Of a DNA stretch of 64,000 nt, positions 48,831 to 57,414 are shown piece after piece. The notes beneath the pieces are model-generated. The model saw only the letters and a list, made by a program, of their open reading frames with translations. It did no database searches and had not been told where the DNA came from. The stretch spans positions 55,636,122 to 55,700,121 of the forward strand of contig CM063108.1 of NCBI GenBank assembly GCA_031841125.1, written 5' to 3'. How positions within the stretch are numbered: position 1 is the first letter of the stretch; every line of letters begins with the position of its first letter. This DNA comes from Acanthococcus lagerstroemiae (taxonomy: Eukaryota; Arthropoda; Insecta; Hemiptera; Eriococcidae). The position numbers and the translations under genes were made by a program.

Positions 48831-49194
48831 TCTTCCAAACTTTGATGTGCCGAAACCGGAAAAAGCATTATCTCCTTAGAGATGAAAAAAATATATGTCT
48901 ACGTTTTTATCAAACAGATCAGAGTTAAATTTGGATTGATATCATTTTTTAAATTTCCGCTCTGTGTGCTACTGAGATATTGTCCTGATATGGGGAGCCG
49001 ACCATTTCACCGGCGGACTTCTCACCGAAAAATTTAACCGACGGTACCGTTCACCGAGTGGTCTTTTCACCGAATTACCCAAAAAACCTTCTATTTTACT
49101 CATTCATTTATTTATGTACAAGATATCACATTCTTGGGGCCACATAACATCTGGCAGTCAAAGTACTTAAAAATATGGGGAATTGAAATTTTTT
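48831..49194. other. possible MULE terminus with TTCACCG repeats
   Basis: CCATTTCACCGGCGGA, TTCTCACCGAAAAA, CCGTTCACCGAGTGG and TTTTCACCGAATTA follow one another at 48,999-49,077. Iterated TTC(A/G)CCGAA words are, from memory, typical of termini of MULE elements in insects. It lies just 3' of the transposase pseudogene. Confidence 0.45.
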
Positions 49195-50697
49195 TTAAAA
49201 AGTCAAATTGTGCGCAATGACGGTTAAATAGTAAATTAGGGAAGAGGAAGCATAATTTGATACAACGCGTTTCAGCCTACTATCTAATTGCGATTTTTTA
49301 ATTTTTTTGGCTAGTGGTGGCTGGCCAGCGAGACTTTGTTCGACTGTCACTTCTGTTACGGCTTGCGATCTTCTCAAATTATTTATGGTGCGCCAAATAT
49401 TCTCGTGGTGGCCAGATGTTGAAGACTCGAAGCCAAGGTGCCAGGCCTCTACGTTGTTATTAGTTCTGGGTAGATCTTCTAGCACACTGTCGTGGCAGTT
49501 CCACATGCCAAGTGGAAATAAAGGGTTTCGGCGTCGTCCATGCCGAGTAGGCCACCCAATCCAAGTATCTTCAAAATAAGTAATTATGTCATTCACTTCC
49601 TTTGGTAAAATTTCGTCATCGACTAGTACATTAAAGGCTTTGATAACTTCGTCTTGAGGGACAAACGCCAGGGCTGGTAGGAAACGCATTTTCAAAGCAA
49701 AGTCACAGTCTGACTCATATCTTCTTTGAAAACCATGGGACTGAACACAACGGAATATAGCTTGACTGAAATGGAAGAAACAGCCATGCAGGTTTGACGT
49801 AGGGAATGAGGAAGCGAACGCATTCATGGCAGCCTTTTCAAAATCGGTTATTATTGTCGAAGGGTTGAGGCGTGGTTCTTTTTCCCGTAGTGCTTCCAAT
49901 AGCCCCTTGTAAACATCCTCACTTTTCTCTGGCAGTAAAGCATAGATGAGTGGTACTGTACAACCCCTCACGAGTGCATGAAGTGTATATAGCTTTAAAA
50001 TAATAAAGGAACATGTTTGAACGTTCCGTCTGCAAACCACACATCACTCGCAGCCAAGTAATTCTAAATTTTTTGTGATACCAAATACGAAAGTTCTGTT
50101 GTCTGTAGGCCAAGAATCGAATATAAGAAAAAGTTGTCACCAGCATTACTGAAAACGTTACTTCCAATGACAAATCTTTCATTAAAAAAAAAGAAAATCC
50201 GTTTTTAAAAACCTAACCTATACACGGTCACCTGTTTTTCTTTCACAAAATTAAAGGCATTTGAATTTTATTTACCTTGGAGCATGATGACTTATCTGGG
50301 CTTCCTCTTTTATATTCTGCAATACTTCCTTTGCTTCAACAGCAGCTACATCAATGACATGGTTGTGTGTACCACTCATCATTATAATTTTTTGATGAAT
50401 AGTAACACACCGAGCTCTACATTTGAACTTTTGGTATTCTGAACACTTCCACCTAATTAAATTCTTTTCTTTCCCTTCACGTTCAATGTAATAAGAAAAA
50501 TTCTCAACAACAAGTTGGCGATTTCCTTTTTTTGTTGTATTATACTTCAACATTTTTGCCAAGAATAAAATAATTAGCGGCATATACAGGTGAGGGTTGG
50601 TCGTATCCATCATTTGCTGGAACTGGAATTCAAGTGAACTTCCAACTTGGAACGTTGATTGTACAACTGTCCCATGTTTGTCATATTCTCGCTCCAC
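49195..50697 (-). pseudogene. FLYWCH zinc finger plus MULE transposase pseudogene
   Basis: Exon-like segment 50,697-50,276 (minus) encodes a FLYWCH-type zinc finger (FSYYIER, IRWKC, KCRARC, GTHNH). It ends at AAG/GTAAAT, a good splice donor, and an acceptor-like AATGAAAG follows at about 50,183. The next segment to 49,195 encodes a MULE-type transposase core: ALVRGCTVPLIYALLPEK, TIITDFEKAAMNAF, CFFHFSQAIFR, NNVEAWHLGF. The catalytic WFADGTFK motif is present at 50,016-50,039 but in another frame than the sequence on either side. A one-base gain near 50,050-50,058 and a one-base loss near 50,012-50,021 enclose it. An in-frame stop results, so the gene is broken unless these are assembly errors. 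It is probably a decayed transposon copy rather than a domesticated gene. Confidence 0.85.
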
Positions 50698-51133
50698 TCA
50701 TCGATGCCCTCCCTCCCCGAAGTATACCTTTCAGTTATTACTGCGGCCCAATTACTACCCCCAAGCCTCCCCCTCCTCTCAAACAGTTCTCTAAATGTGG
50801 ACACGAGTATTCGTCTTCTCGCTTTTGTCATCGCAACTTACGACATTACTGGTATCAGAATAACATTATCTTGAAAATTTTCCGAGTACGAATTTTCTTT
50901 TGGAAAGATTCTCCGACATTTTTCCGTATCTGTTGTAGAATGTCCAAACGGGGAGTTCAAATAACGACTTGTAGTGCGACATTTGAACATCAGAAGGAGA
51001 ACAACAGTTGGCTAGATTGTTACGATTTTTCTATTTTTTTTTTTTTTCCCCAAGTAAAGTGGATTTTTAAGACTATTTTTTCTCAGAAAATTGAAAATTG
51101 ACAAAATAGTCTCCAAAAGTGGATTTCTACCCG
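50698..51133. other. no gene seen
   Basis: Overlapping chance frames of 65-155 codons occur on both strands. The longest (50,634-51,101) overlaps the antisense FLYWCH region. Confidence 0.35.
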
Positions 51134-51474
51134 CAGGATGCCCAGTTTGGAAAAGTCAGGGATTTTAGGAAGTATTTCTAGAAAAAACATAATGCATGTA
51201 CGAGAGCTTCCAAAATTGTTCTTTCGTATGTTGTCCTTTGAAGTGGTTGAAGCCGAAATGAAGCAAATTAAGGTTTTTTTTCTATCCTTATATCTTGGTT
51301 TTGTTTTTATATTCTTATTCTTCGTAATTAAGTTGCAAAATTTTGAATATTGCGCACATGTTTTAGCACGTTTTGTAATTTCATTTAGCCACTTTTTGGA
51401 CCGCCTTGAAACATGTCTGGGAAAGTCGGAGAAAAGTCAGGGAATTTCACTTGAGAAACGAACCAGGCACCCTG
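51134..51474. mobile_element. CAGGGTGCCCAG-end MITE, copy 2
   Basis: 341 bp, colinear with 11,794-12,150. Ends are CAGGATGCCCAGTTT and complement CAGGGTGCCTGGTT. Flanks ACCCG and ACCCA fit a 5-bp target duplication with one mismatch. Confidence 0.75.
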
Positions 51475-51662
51475 ACCCAAGTACCAAGAAGTTTCTCAAA
51501 ACATCAATTTTAGGCGGAAAAGTCATTTTCAAGAGAAAATAGGTTTGGAAAAAGGCAGTATCAGAGTTAGCTCATTGGTATAAGCTAGGCTAGAGGAAAA
51601 AAGAGGTTTTCGTCTAAAAATCGGGGTCCTGCTGATAACGATATGGCAGTTCGGTGGGATTT

Positions 51663-51944
51663 CAGGGTATCTACCGGGCCAATAAGTTCCATATTTGAAA
51701 AATGGTCCAATAAGTCCTGTAAAAGTTCAATCGTTTTTAATACATTTTAATATAGGCTCGATAAAGATTTAAAAAATGTCCATTCTTGGAATCAAAAATC
51801 CCAACCTATCTTTCTTGACTTCTTTTTTGCACCACCAAAGTGCTCAAGCATAAGCGTGGTCCCTTCGTTTTCTGGCCGTGGTAAAACATAAATAGTCAAG
51901 TGAAAGTCCAATATTTTTAATTTTCAAATTTGTTAGATACCCTG
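51663..51944. mobile_element. CAGGGTATCTA-end MITE
   Basis: 282 bp, ends CAGGGTATCTACC and complement CAGGGTATCTAAC. Flanks GATTT and AATTT fit a 5-bp duplication with one mismatch, as in the related CAGG-end elements. Confidence 0.65.
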
Positions 51945-53436
51945 AATTTTCCGGACCTGCCTCTATTGTATCTAGTAACGCAGATAACTCAAACTTGCGC
52001 ATTTTGAACCTAACCGTTGTTAGAATAACACTCTTCAAATGTATCTGTCTGCGCCCTGATGTGAACAGAACATGATTGGTTCTTGACACCTATGATTCGG
52101 ATACAGAGGATTGAAATTTGGAAAATCAATGAGTGCAGTGTGGGTGTCTTTTTTGGGGACTTTGAAGACCATGAAAATCACTGTTGGTATTATTTTGACT
52201 CCAGAGTGGTAATTTGGATTTCCAATAGGAAGGAGTGGATCGGTTGAAAGTGGAAAAATTTTCCAAAATACGATAGGTATATCAGGTTCCGGAAGTCAGT
52301 GATTTCGTTTTTAATATTATTTTGACCTTATTTTTCGGTATTATCTGCTGTATACTACAACTGAACCTTTAGTAGTACTCAGTTCATTTACCATATCTCT
52401 ATTTCACTCGATTATAACGATCGCCCTAAATCGCTTAACAATAATGGTCGGAGTCCATTAACAGAGTGCGTGATCGAAAGTTATTCACACAGCCCTCTTT
52501 GAGGCTCGAATGCTAAATTACCGACCAGTGGCAAGAGTGAAGAAAACGAATAAAAAGTTTTTTGAAAATTCTCGACGCCTAACGGTAATTGAGAATCTGA
52601 GCGTCGCCCTGCCGCGCCGACACTTGTCACGAACAGGACAAAGTAGGATATTCGTATTACGATTTCCTTTATTTTTATTTATTTATTTATTTTTACTTCC
52701 ATTTTCTTCTTCGGCTTGTCTGTTCAGTCGCCGCCGCTATTGAATTATGAAGCTGAGAAAGTATTTCCGGAATTCGGACTCGCGAACTGAACAAAATGAA
52801 ACTCGCCGGTAAAAGGTCGACGGTAAATGACATCGGGGAAGTGCTTCGTGAACTTGGAGAGAATAAGTGAGCGTTTGAGGAGGGGAGGGGGCGAAAGAGA
52901 AAAGAAGGAAGTCGACAGATATTTATGTATGAATTCGTTTGAACCTTGCGCTGGTTTCCGCGCACCAATCGAACGGACATAACTCTTTTTTTTTTTTTTT
53001 ACTTGTAATTAGAATAAAGCGAACAGAGCGGTGGCAATTTAATACGTTCGAGTAAAATTAATTGCCCAGATTCGATAATGGAAAATACTGGAGTGTCTGC
53101 ACCGCGATTTCCCAGATTCGATGATGGAAAATATTCGAGTACCTTGTACGGGGTAACCACTAGAGAAATTCGCCGAAACTAGAATGGAAATTCCTATTGA
53201 AAGTTAATAGGGTAGAAAATCGAGTTGTGCGCTCTTCGGTAAGCCACCAATTTTCCTTTATTGTGTAGTACGTTGAAGTGGCTGCTGCCTGCGCAGAGGA
53301 CCCGGATTCAAATTTCCAGTCGACATTATTAATTTTAAACAGGATAATATCTCGGTTGCGGCGCCAGCTAAATGAGAAACGTAATTATGATCGAATAACA
53401 GTGTCGTTGTAAGTTAATTATTATTACACTGATCCA
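51945..53436. other. host flank left of the viral element, no gene
   Basis: Noncoding, with a somewhat CpG-richer part at 52,590-53,060 and poly-T near 52,987. CCCAGATTCGATAATGGAAAAT is almost repeated 50 bases apart (described here only by position, 53,067 and 53,116). No exon was recognised. Confidence 0.4.
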
Positions 53437-53461
53437 ATTATTTTTTTTTTTTTAGTATTAA

Positions 53462-53488
53462 GATTTCAAACAAAAATTATTTGAAATC
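53462..53488 (+). other. 27-base stem-loop, copy 1
   Basis: GATTTCAAA, 9-base loop CAAAAATTA, TTTGAAATC: a perfect 9-bp stem at the outer edge of the left arm. The following C and preceding TATTAA are also conserved between copies. Confidence 0.8.
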
Positions 53489-53577
53489 CAAGTTAGAAAA
53501 AAAAAAGTGGTCTGATAAAAAATGGAAACTCGACCACTTTATATTACAATATCAATTCTTTTAACACCAACACAAAA

Positions 53578-54021
53578 ATGTGAACTCGGTCTAGGATTAC
53601 ACAAAACTTACACACAAATGTGAACTTGGTTACAGAGAACAGAACTTACACACAAATGTGAACTCGATTCAGAGAGAACAATACTTACACAGAAATATGA
53701 ACTCGGTCTAGGATTATACAGAACTCAGTCAGAAAAATGTTTTCAACAATGAATGCTCAGAGAGGTGAACTCGATTCAGAGAGAACAATACTTACACAGA
53801 AATATGAACTCGGTCTAGGATTATACAGAACTCACTCAGAAAAATGTTTTCAACAGTAAATGCTCAGAGAGGTGAGCTCGATTCAGAGAGAACAGAACTC
53901 ACTCAGAAAAATGTTTTCAACAGTAAATTTACAGAAATGTGAATTTGGTTTAGAGAGAACAGAACTCACTCAGAAAAATGTCACTTCAACAGTAAATTAC
54001 AGAAATGTGAACTCGGTCCAG
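53578..54021. repeat. tandem array in left arm
   Basis: Eight to nine imperfect units of about 37-68 bases start with GTGAACTCGGT or a variant. They alternate between a short form ending ACTTACACA(C/G)AAAT and a long form containing CTCACTCAGAAAAATGTTTT and CAACAGTAAAT. The array is mirrored exactly in the right arm. Confidence 0.85.
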
Positions 54022-54446
54022 AACCCAACCTTTCTATACTACTGAAATAAATTTACAGTTATTTTACTCGTAGAATAACGTAAAATAATTCATAGAATAA
54101 TTAAGTTTTTACATCGTTCTATGTTTGGTGTAAAATAGTGAAATATTAAGTTTTTCGGCCAAGAATAACTTGACGCTGTTAGGCGTAAGAGAACCAAGCG
54201 ACAATATCCTCTTTTTTTCGAATCACGTGTTCTCAAAAAAAAAAGGGGAAAAAAAAGAGGATATTGTCGCTTGGTTCTCTTACGCCTAACAGCGTCAAGT
54301 TATTCTTGGCCGAAAAACTTAATATTTCACTATTTTACACCAAACATAGAACGATGTAAAAACTTAATTATTCTATGAATTATTTTACGTTATTCTACGA
54401 GTAAAATAACTGTAAATTTATTTCAGTAGTATAGAAAGGTTGGGTT

Positions 54447-54890
54447 CTGGACCGAGTTCACATTTCTGTAATTTACTGTTGAAGTGACATTTTTCTGAGT
54501 GAGTTCTGTTCTCTCTAAACCAAATTCACATTTCTGTAAATTTACTGTTGAAAACATTTTTCTGAGTGAGTTCTGTTCTCTCTGAATCGAGCTCACCTCT
54601 CTGAGCATTTACTGTTGAAAACATTTTTCTGAGTGAGTTCTGTATAATCCTAGACCGAGTTCATATTTCTGTGTAAGTATTGTTCTCTCTGAATCGAGTT
54701 CACCTCTCTGAGCATTCATTGTTGAAAACATTTTTCTGACTGAGTTCTGTATAATCCTAGACCGAGTTCATATTTCTGTGTAAGTATTGTTCTCTCTGAA
54801 TCGAGTTCACATTTGTGTGTAAGTTCTGTTCTCTGTAACCAAGTTCACATTTGTGTGTAAGTTTTGTGTAATCCTAGACCGAGTTCACAT
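54447..54890. repeat. tandem array in right arm
   Basis: Exact inverted counterpart of the array at 53,578-54,021. Confidence 0.85.
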
Positions 54891-54979
54891 TTTTGTGTTG
54901 GTGTTAAAAGAATTGATATTGTAATATAAAGTGGTCGAGTTTCCATTTTTTATCAGACCACTTTTTTTTTTCTAACTTG

Positions 54980-55006
54980 GATTTCAAATAATTTTTGTTT
55001 GAAATC
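54980..55006 (-). other. 27-base stem-loop, copy 2 (inverted)
   Basis: Mirror of copy 1, at the outer edge of the right arm. Confidence 0.8.
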
Positions 55007-55027
55007 TTAATACTAAAAAAAAAAAAA

Positions 55028-55261
55028 TAATAAAAATAAAAAAATAAAAATAATAAAAAAATAAAAATCGAAAATTGATAACCTAGTTTAAAAAAAAATT
55101 TAAAAAAAAATAAAAAAATAAAAATCGAAAATTGATAACCTAGTTTAAAAAAAAAATAAAAAAATAAAAATCGAAAATTGATAACCTAGTTTAAAAAAAA
55201 AATTTTAAAAAAATAAAAAAAATAAAAATCGAAAATTGATAACCTAGTTTTAAAAAAAAAA
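55028..55261 (+). repeat. AT-rich direct repeats upstream of the first gene
   Basis: Four copies of AAAAATCGAAAATTGATAAC followed by CTAGTTT start near 55,063, 55,119, 55,166 and 55,224. They are separated by A/T-only spacers of 20-30 bases. The iterated, non-palindromic units between the palindrome and the first gene could be an origin or a regulatory array. Confidence 0.8.
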
Positions 55262-55262
55262 A

Positions 55263-55281
55263 AAATATTATATATTATAAA
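55263..55281 (+). promoter_or_regulatory. TATA-like start context of the 258-codon gene
   Basis: AATATTATATATTATAAA runs directly into the ATG at 55,282, the same TATAxTAxAATG form that precedes the other viral genes. Confidence 0.5.
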
Positions 55282-56058
55282 ATGGAAATGATTGAAAGTA
55301 AAAGCAATAACTTTAATTTTGATGACTCTACACATTGTGTATCTAAAAAGATACCATCAGTGAAAGTGATTAATCAAGAACCTGTAGGCTTCTGGATGTC
55401 TAATGAAAATTTGATGTCTTGTGAGTGGAGAAAAAGTTGCAACGAGTCATGTTCAGGTGCCAGCTGTGTAGAACATTTTGTAAATACAAAACCGCACACA
55501 ATTGAGACTCGAGATGGATCAATTCAAGGTAGGATTATCGATAAAAATCGTATTTTAATCATTAGACGACAATTTAAACTTATCAGACTTTCTCGAGATG
55601 ATTACTCTTTTGCTGGTTATTGGGTAAAAGGAGATACAGACTATATTTCAGCACGTAAGTATCTCTTAGTGTTTCTAGATGAAAAGAATCATCCACTACA
55701 TAAAGAACCAATCCAACTTACAGCTAGAGGTGTATTTCAGGTAGAATTTGATAAGAATTTATTAAAGTTTAGAAAAGAATTTAAAACAGTTTATAGTAAA
55801 ACACGAGGTGTAATGTCAGATTTATGGTATTCTATGCTTGTGTTCTGTCCTACTTTTGTATCAAACGTAGTAGGTTCTTTAAAAAAGAGTAGAGCATGTT
55901 GTATTGAAAATTATATTGTTCCAACAGAATCTAATTTGAACTCTTTATGTGTAGGTAGAGATAAAGAAGTCTCAAAAATTGTTGAAGCTATGTTTAATGA
56001 TTCTGAAAAATGGAAAGCTGAAAATAGTAAACCTTTCATAACCACATTAGTTTATTAA
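55282..56058 (+). CDS. viral protein of unknown function, 258 aa
   Basis: Intact frame with no signal peptide or membrane segment. The N-terminal third (residues 40-62) has five cysteines (CEWRKSCNESCSGASC). The middle (about 100-180) looks like a compact, strongly conserved beta-rich domain with YWVKGD, YLLVFLDE, IQLTARGVFQVEF and SDLWYSMLVFCP. The phrase around LTARGxFQxEF reminds me of small DNA-binding or unannotated proteins of double-stranded DNA viruses, but I cannot name the family and do not assign a function. It is the first gene after the palindrome, reads away from it and follows the direct-repeat array, a position that would suit an early or replication-associated gene. The start is chosen at 55,282 because the shared TATATTATAAAATGG context sits there. 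Codon use is AT-biased like the other viral genes. Confidence 0.75.
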   Translation: MEMIESKSNNFNFDDSTHCVSKKIPSVKVINQEPVGFWMSNENLMSCEWRKSCNESCSGASCVEHFVNTKPHTIETRDGSIQGRIIDKNRILIIRRQFKLIRLSRDDYSFAGYWVKGDTDYISARKYLLVFLDEKNHPLHKEPIQLTARGVFQVEFDKNLLKFRKEFKTVYSKTRGVMSDLWYSMLVFCPTFVSNVVGSLKKSRACCIENYIVPTESNLNSLCVGRDKEVSKIVEAMFNDSEKWKAENSKPFITTLVY

Positions 56059-56068
56059 AGTTGTTATA

Positions 56069-56515
56069 ATGTATTTTTATATGATTTTTCATATAAAAAC
56101 GGAAATGAATAACACTTTTAAAAATTATCATTGCGAATTAAAAAACATTGAATTCCTTAAATGTTTTAAATATATTAATATTTATTTGGAAACAGATCTA
56201 TATAAATTTATGGAAAATATTGTTTATGACTTTATTCCTGAAAATAAAATTAAAGAATTTTATAAAGATTTAGAAAAAAAAGGCGAGAAAGAATTTGTAG
56301 AAGATATTAGAAAGACATTTAAATCTAAAGAACAAAAAGAAAATCAAAATATTTCAAGAAAAAATATTAATGATACAATGATAGAAAATTTTGCAATTAG
56401 AACGGGAAAAAGTAAAGAAGATATAAAAAAAATTAAAATGCTAATACTTTTAAAAAAAATAACTAAAAAAAATATTACATTTAAAAATGGAGAAATAGAA
56501 AATATAGATTATTAA
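56069..56515 (+). CDS. small lysine/isoleucine-rich viral protein, 148 aa
   Basis: Frame following 10 bases after the stop of the previous gene. The product is very rich in Lys, Ile, Asn and Glu with predicted helical, charged stretches (FIPENKIKEFYKDLEKKGEKE) and no recognised motif. ATG 56,069 follows GTTATA; an alternative start is Met13 at 56,105. Tight spacing and shared orientation support it as a viral gene. It ends TAA at 56,513-56,515, one base before the stem-loop at 56,516. The function is unknown. Because low-complexity AT-rich DNA can keep frames open by chance, confidence is moderate. Confidence 0.55.
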   Translation: MYFYMIFHIKTEMNNTFKNYHCELKNIEFLKCFKYINIYLETDLYKFMENIVYDFIPENKIKEFYKDLEKKGEKEFVEDIRKTFKSKEQKENQNISRKNINDTMIENFAIRTGKSKEDIKKIKMLILLKKITKKNITFKNGEIENIDY

Positions 56516-56542
56516 GATTTCATACAAAAATTATTTGAAATC
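56516..56542 (+). terminator. 27-base stem-loop, copy 3, directly after a stop codon
   Basis: GATTTCATA, loop CAAAAATTA, TTTGAAATC: one change from the palindrome-edge copies. It starts one base after the stop of the 148-codon gene, so it could end the transcript in the way that palindromic 3' ends do in some large DNA viruses. That role is inferred. Confidence 0.5.
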
Positions 56543-57240
56543 CGTTGGAAAATGCCAAAAAACTCACGAGAAAATTTTGCAAAACCACTGCCCCCCGCGA
56601 ACGCCCTGAATTTTTATTTGCATTTTTTTTTGTCCGCGGGAGGCTGTGGAAACTCTGAGAGTTTTTTTTTTTTTTTTTCCACCAAGGCCGTCGATTCACG
56701 CATCCGAGACTGATATGGCCGGCTTCATATCAGCTCAGAGTACGCGAGTCTAAACCCGGTGTTATCTTTTTTTTTTTTTTTTTTTTCACTGTAGTTCGAC
56801 CTCCAAGCACCCAGCGACGCGTGTGCACCCGCGCCATCGGAGTACGTCAGAGATCTAGTACAGCGTTTTTTTTTTTTATTTATTTTGCATTGAATGTTAC
56901 TACCTAATCAGCGCTGATTACAGAGACTTAGTAACTCGACATCGTCGACCCCGAGATAACACTTTTGATTTGCCGCCGTGACGCTGTTCAGTCACGGTTA
57001 CAGTTTGTTATCCCGAGGGGAACTAGCCTAGGTGAGGTGTACGGACCTTTCCCCTCTTTAGCACTTCCGTCTAATATGGGGAGGAAGCCTAATGTACAGC
57101 TCCTAGCTCCGATAGAGTGTTATTTAAAATTTGTATATATACTTACGAAGCCCGTAACCAACATTACATATGAGTTTGAAAATGCAAACATAGCACTCTC
57201 ATATTTATGAATAAATTATCATCGCCGTATAGATTCGATT
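56543..57240. other. GC-rich, hairpin-dense stretch with poly-T runs inside viral DNA
   Basis: Composition changes abruptly to host-like GC. Poly-T runs near 56,662-56,678, 56,769-56,786 and 56,867-56,877 head successive segments. Hairpins include 56,693-56,750 (25-base imperfect arms, centre CTGATATG/CATATCAG), a 16-base perfect palindrome TAATCAGCGCTGATTA at 56,905-56,920, and CCGTGAC/GTCACGG at 56,976-56,997 nested inside CCCCGAGATAAC/GTTATCCCGAGGGG. No protein is credible. Either a minus-strand retroposon cluster (poly-A on that strand) inserted here, or this is a structured viral control region such as an origin. Confidence 0.65.
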
Positions 57241-57383
57241 CATGTATAATTTTTTTCAATGCCATGATGGTGTTATCATTTAATTGATTGCGCTAACCTT
57301 GTTAATTATTTGGTTGTTTTCGTGCATAAATTAGCGTGTAATGAAGAAATACGATAAATAAAAAATTGAATTACGTTAAAAGA
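57241..57383. other. AT-rich leader of the polymerase gene
   Basis: Composition returns to viral type; no gene. Confidence 0.4.
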
Positions 57384-57414
57384 ATAATTATATATAATAA
57401 TTATATATAATAAA
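57384..57414 (+). promoter_or_regulatory. duplicated TATA-like context of the polymerase gene
   Basis: ATAATTATATAT occurs twice, 13 bases apart (57,384 and 57,397), and runs into TAATAAAATGG. The last part matches the context of the 258-codon gene. Confidence 0.55.

Larger units (their letters stand above)
53437..55031. repeat. near-perfect 1.6-kb palindrome at the left end of the viral element
   Basis: Every position x pairs with 108,468 minus x: left arm 53,437-54,218, right arm 54,250-55,031, loop 54,219-54,249 (31 bases). There is no net indel, and every block I compared is identical, including two mirrored 61-codon frames (53,860-54,045 plus and 54,423-54,608 minus) with the same translation. 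Each arm has a 13-base T (or A) run near its outer edge, a stem-loop, then a tandem array. Its place and size fit the terminal inverted repeat of a Polinton-type element in head-to-head duplicate. An assembly artefact is possible. Confidence 0.95.

Noticed and set aside
54219..54249. Palindrome loop as a long-read hairpin adapter remnant
   Set aside because: The 31-base loop (CACGTG, then A and G runs) does not look like the hairpin adapter sequence I know, so a simple missed adapter is not shown. Artefact remains possible by other routes.
53860..54608. Two 61-codon frames with identical protein in opposite orientation
   Set aside because: They are mirror images within the palindrome and translate the tandem array; a duplicate of noncoding repeat, not genes.
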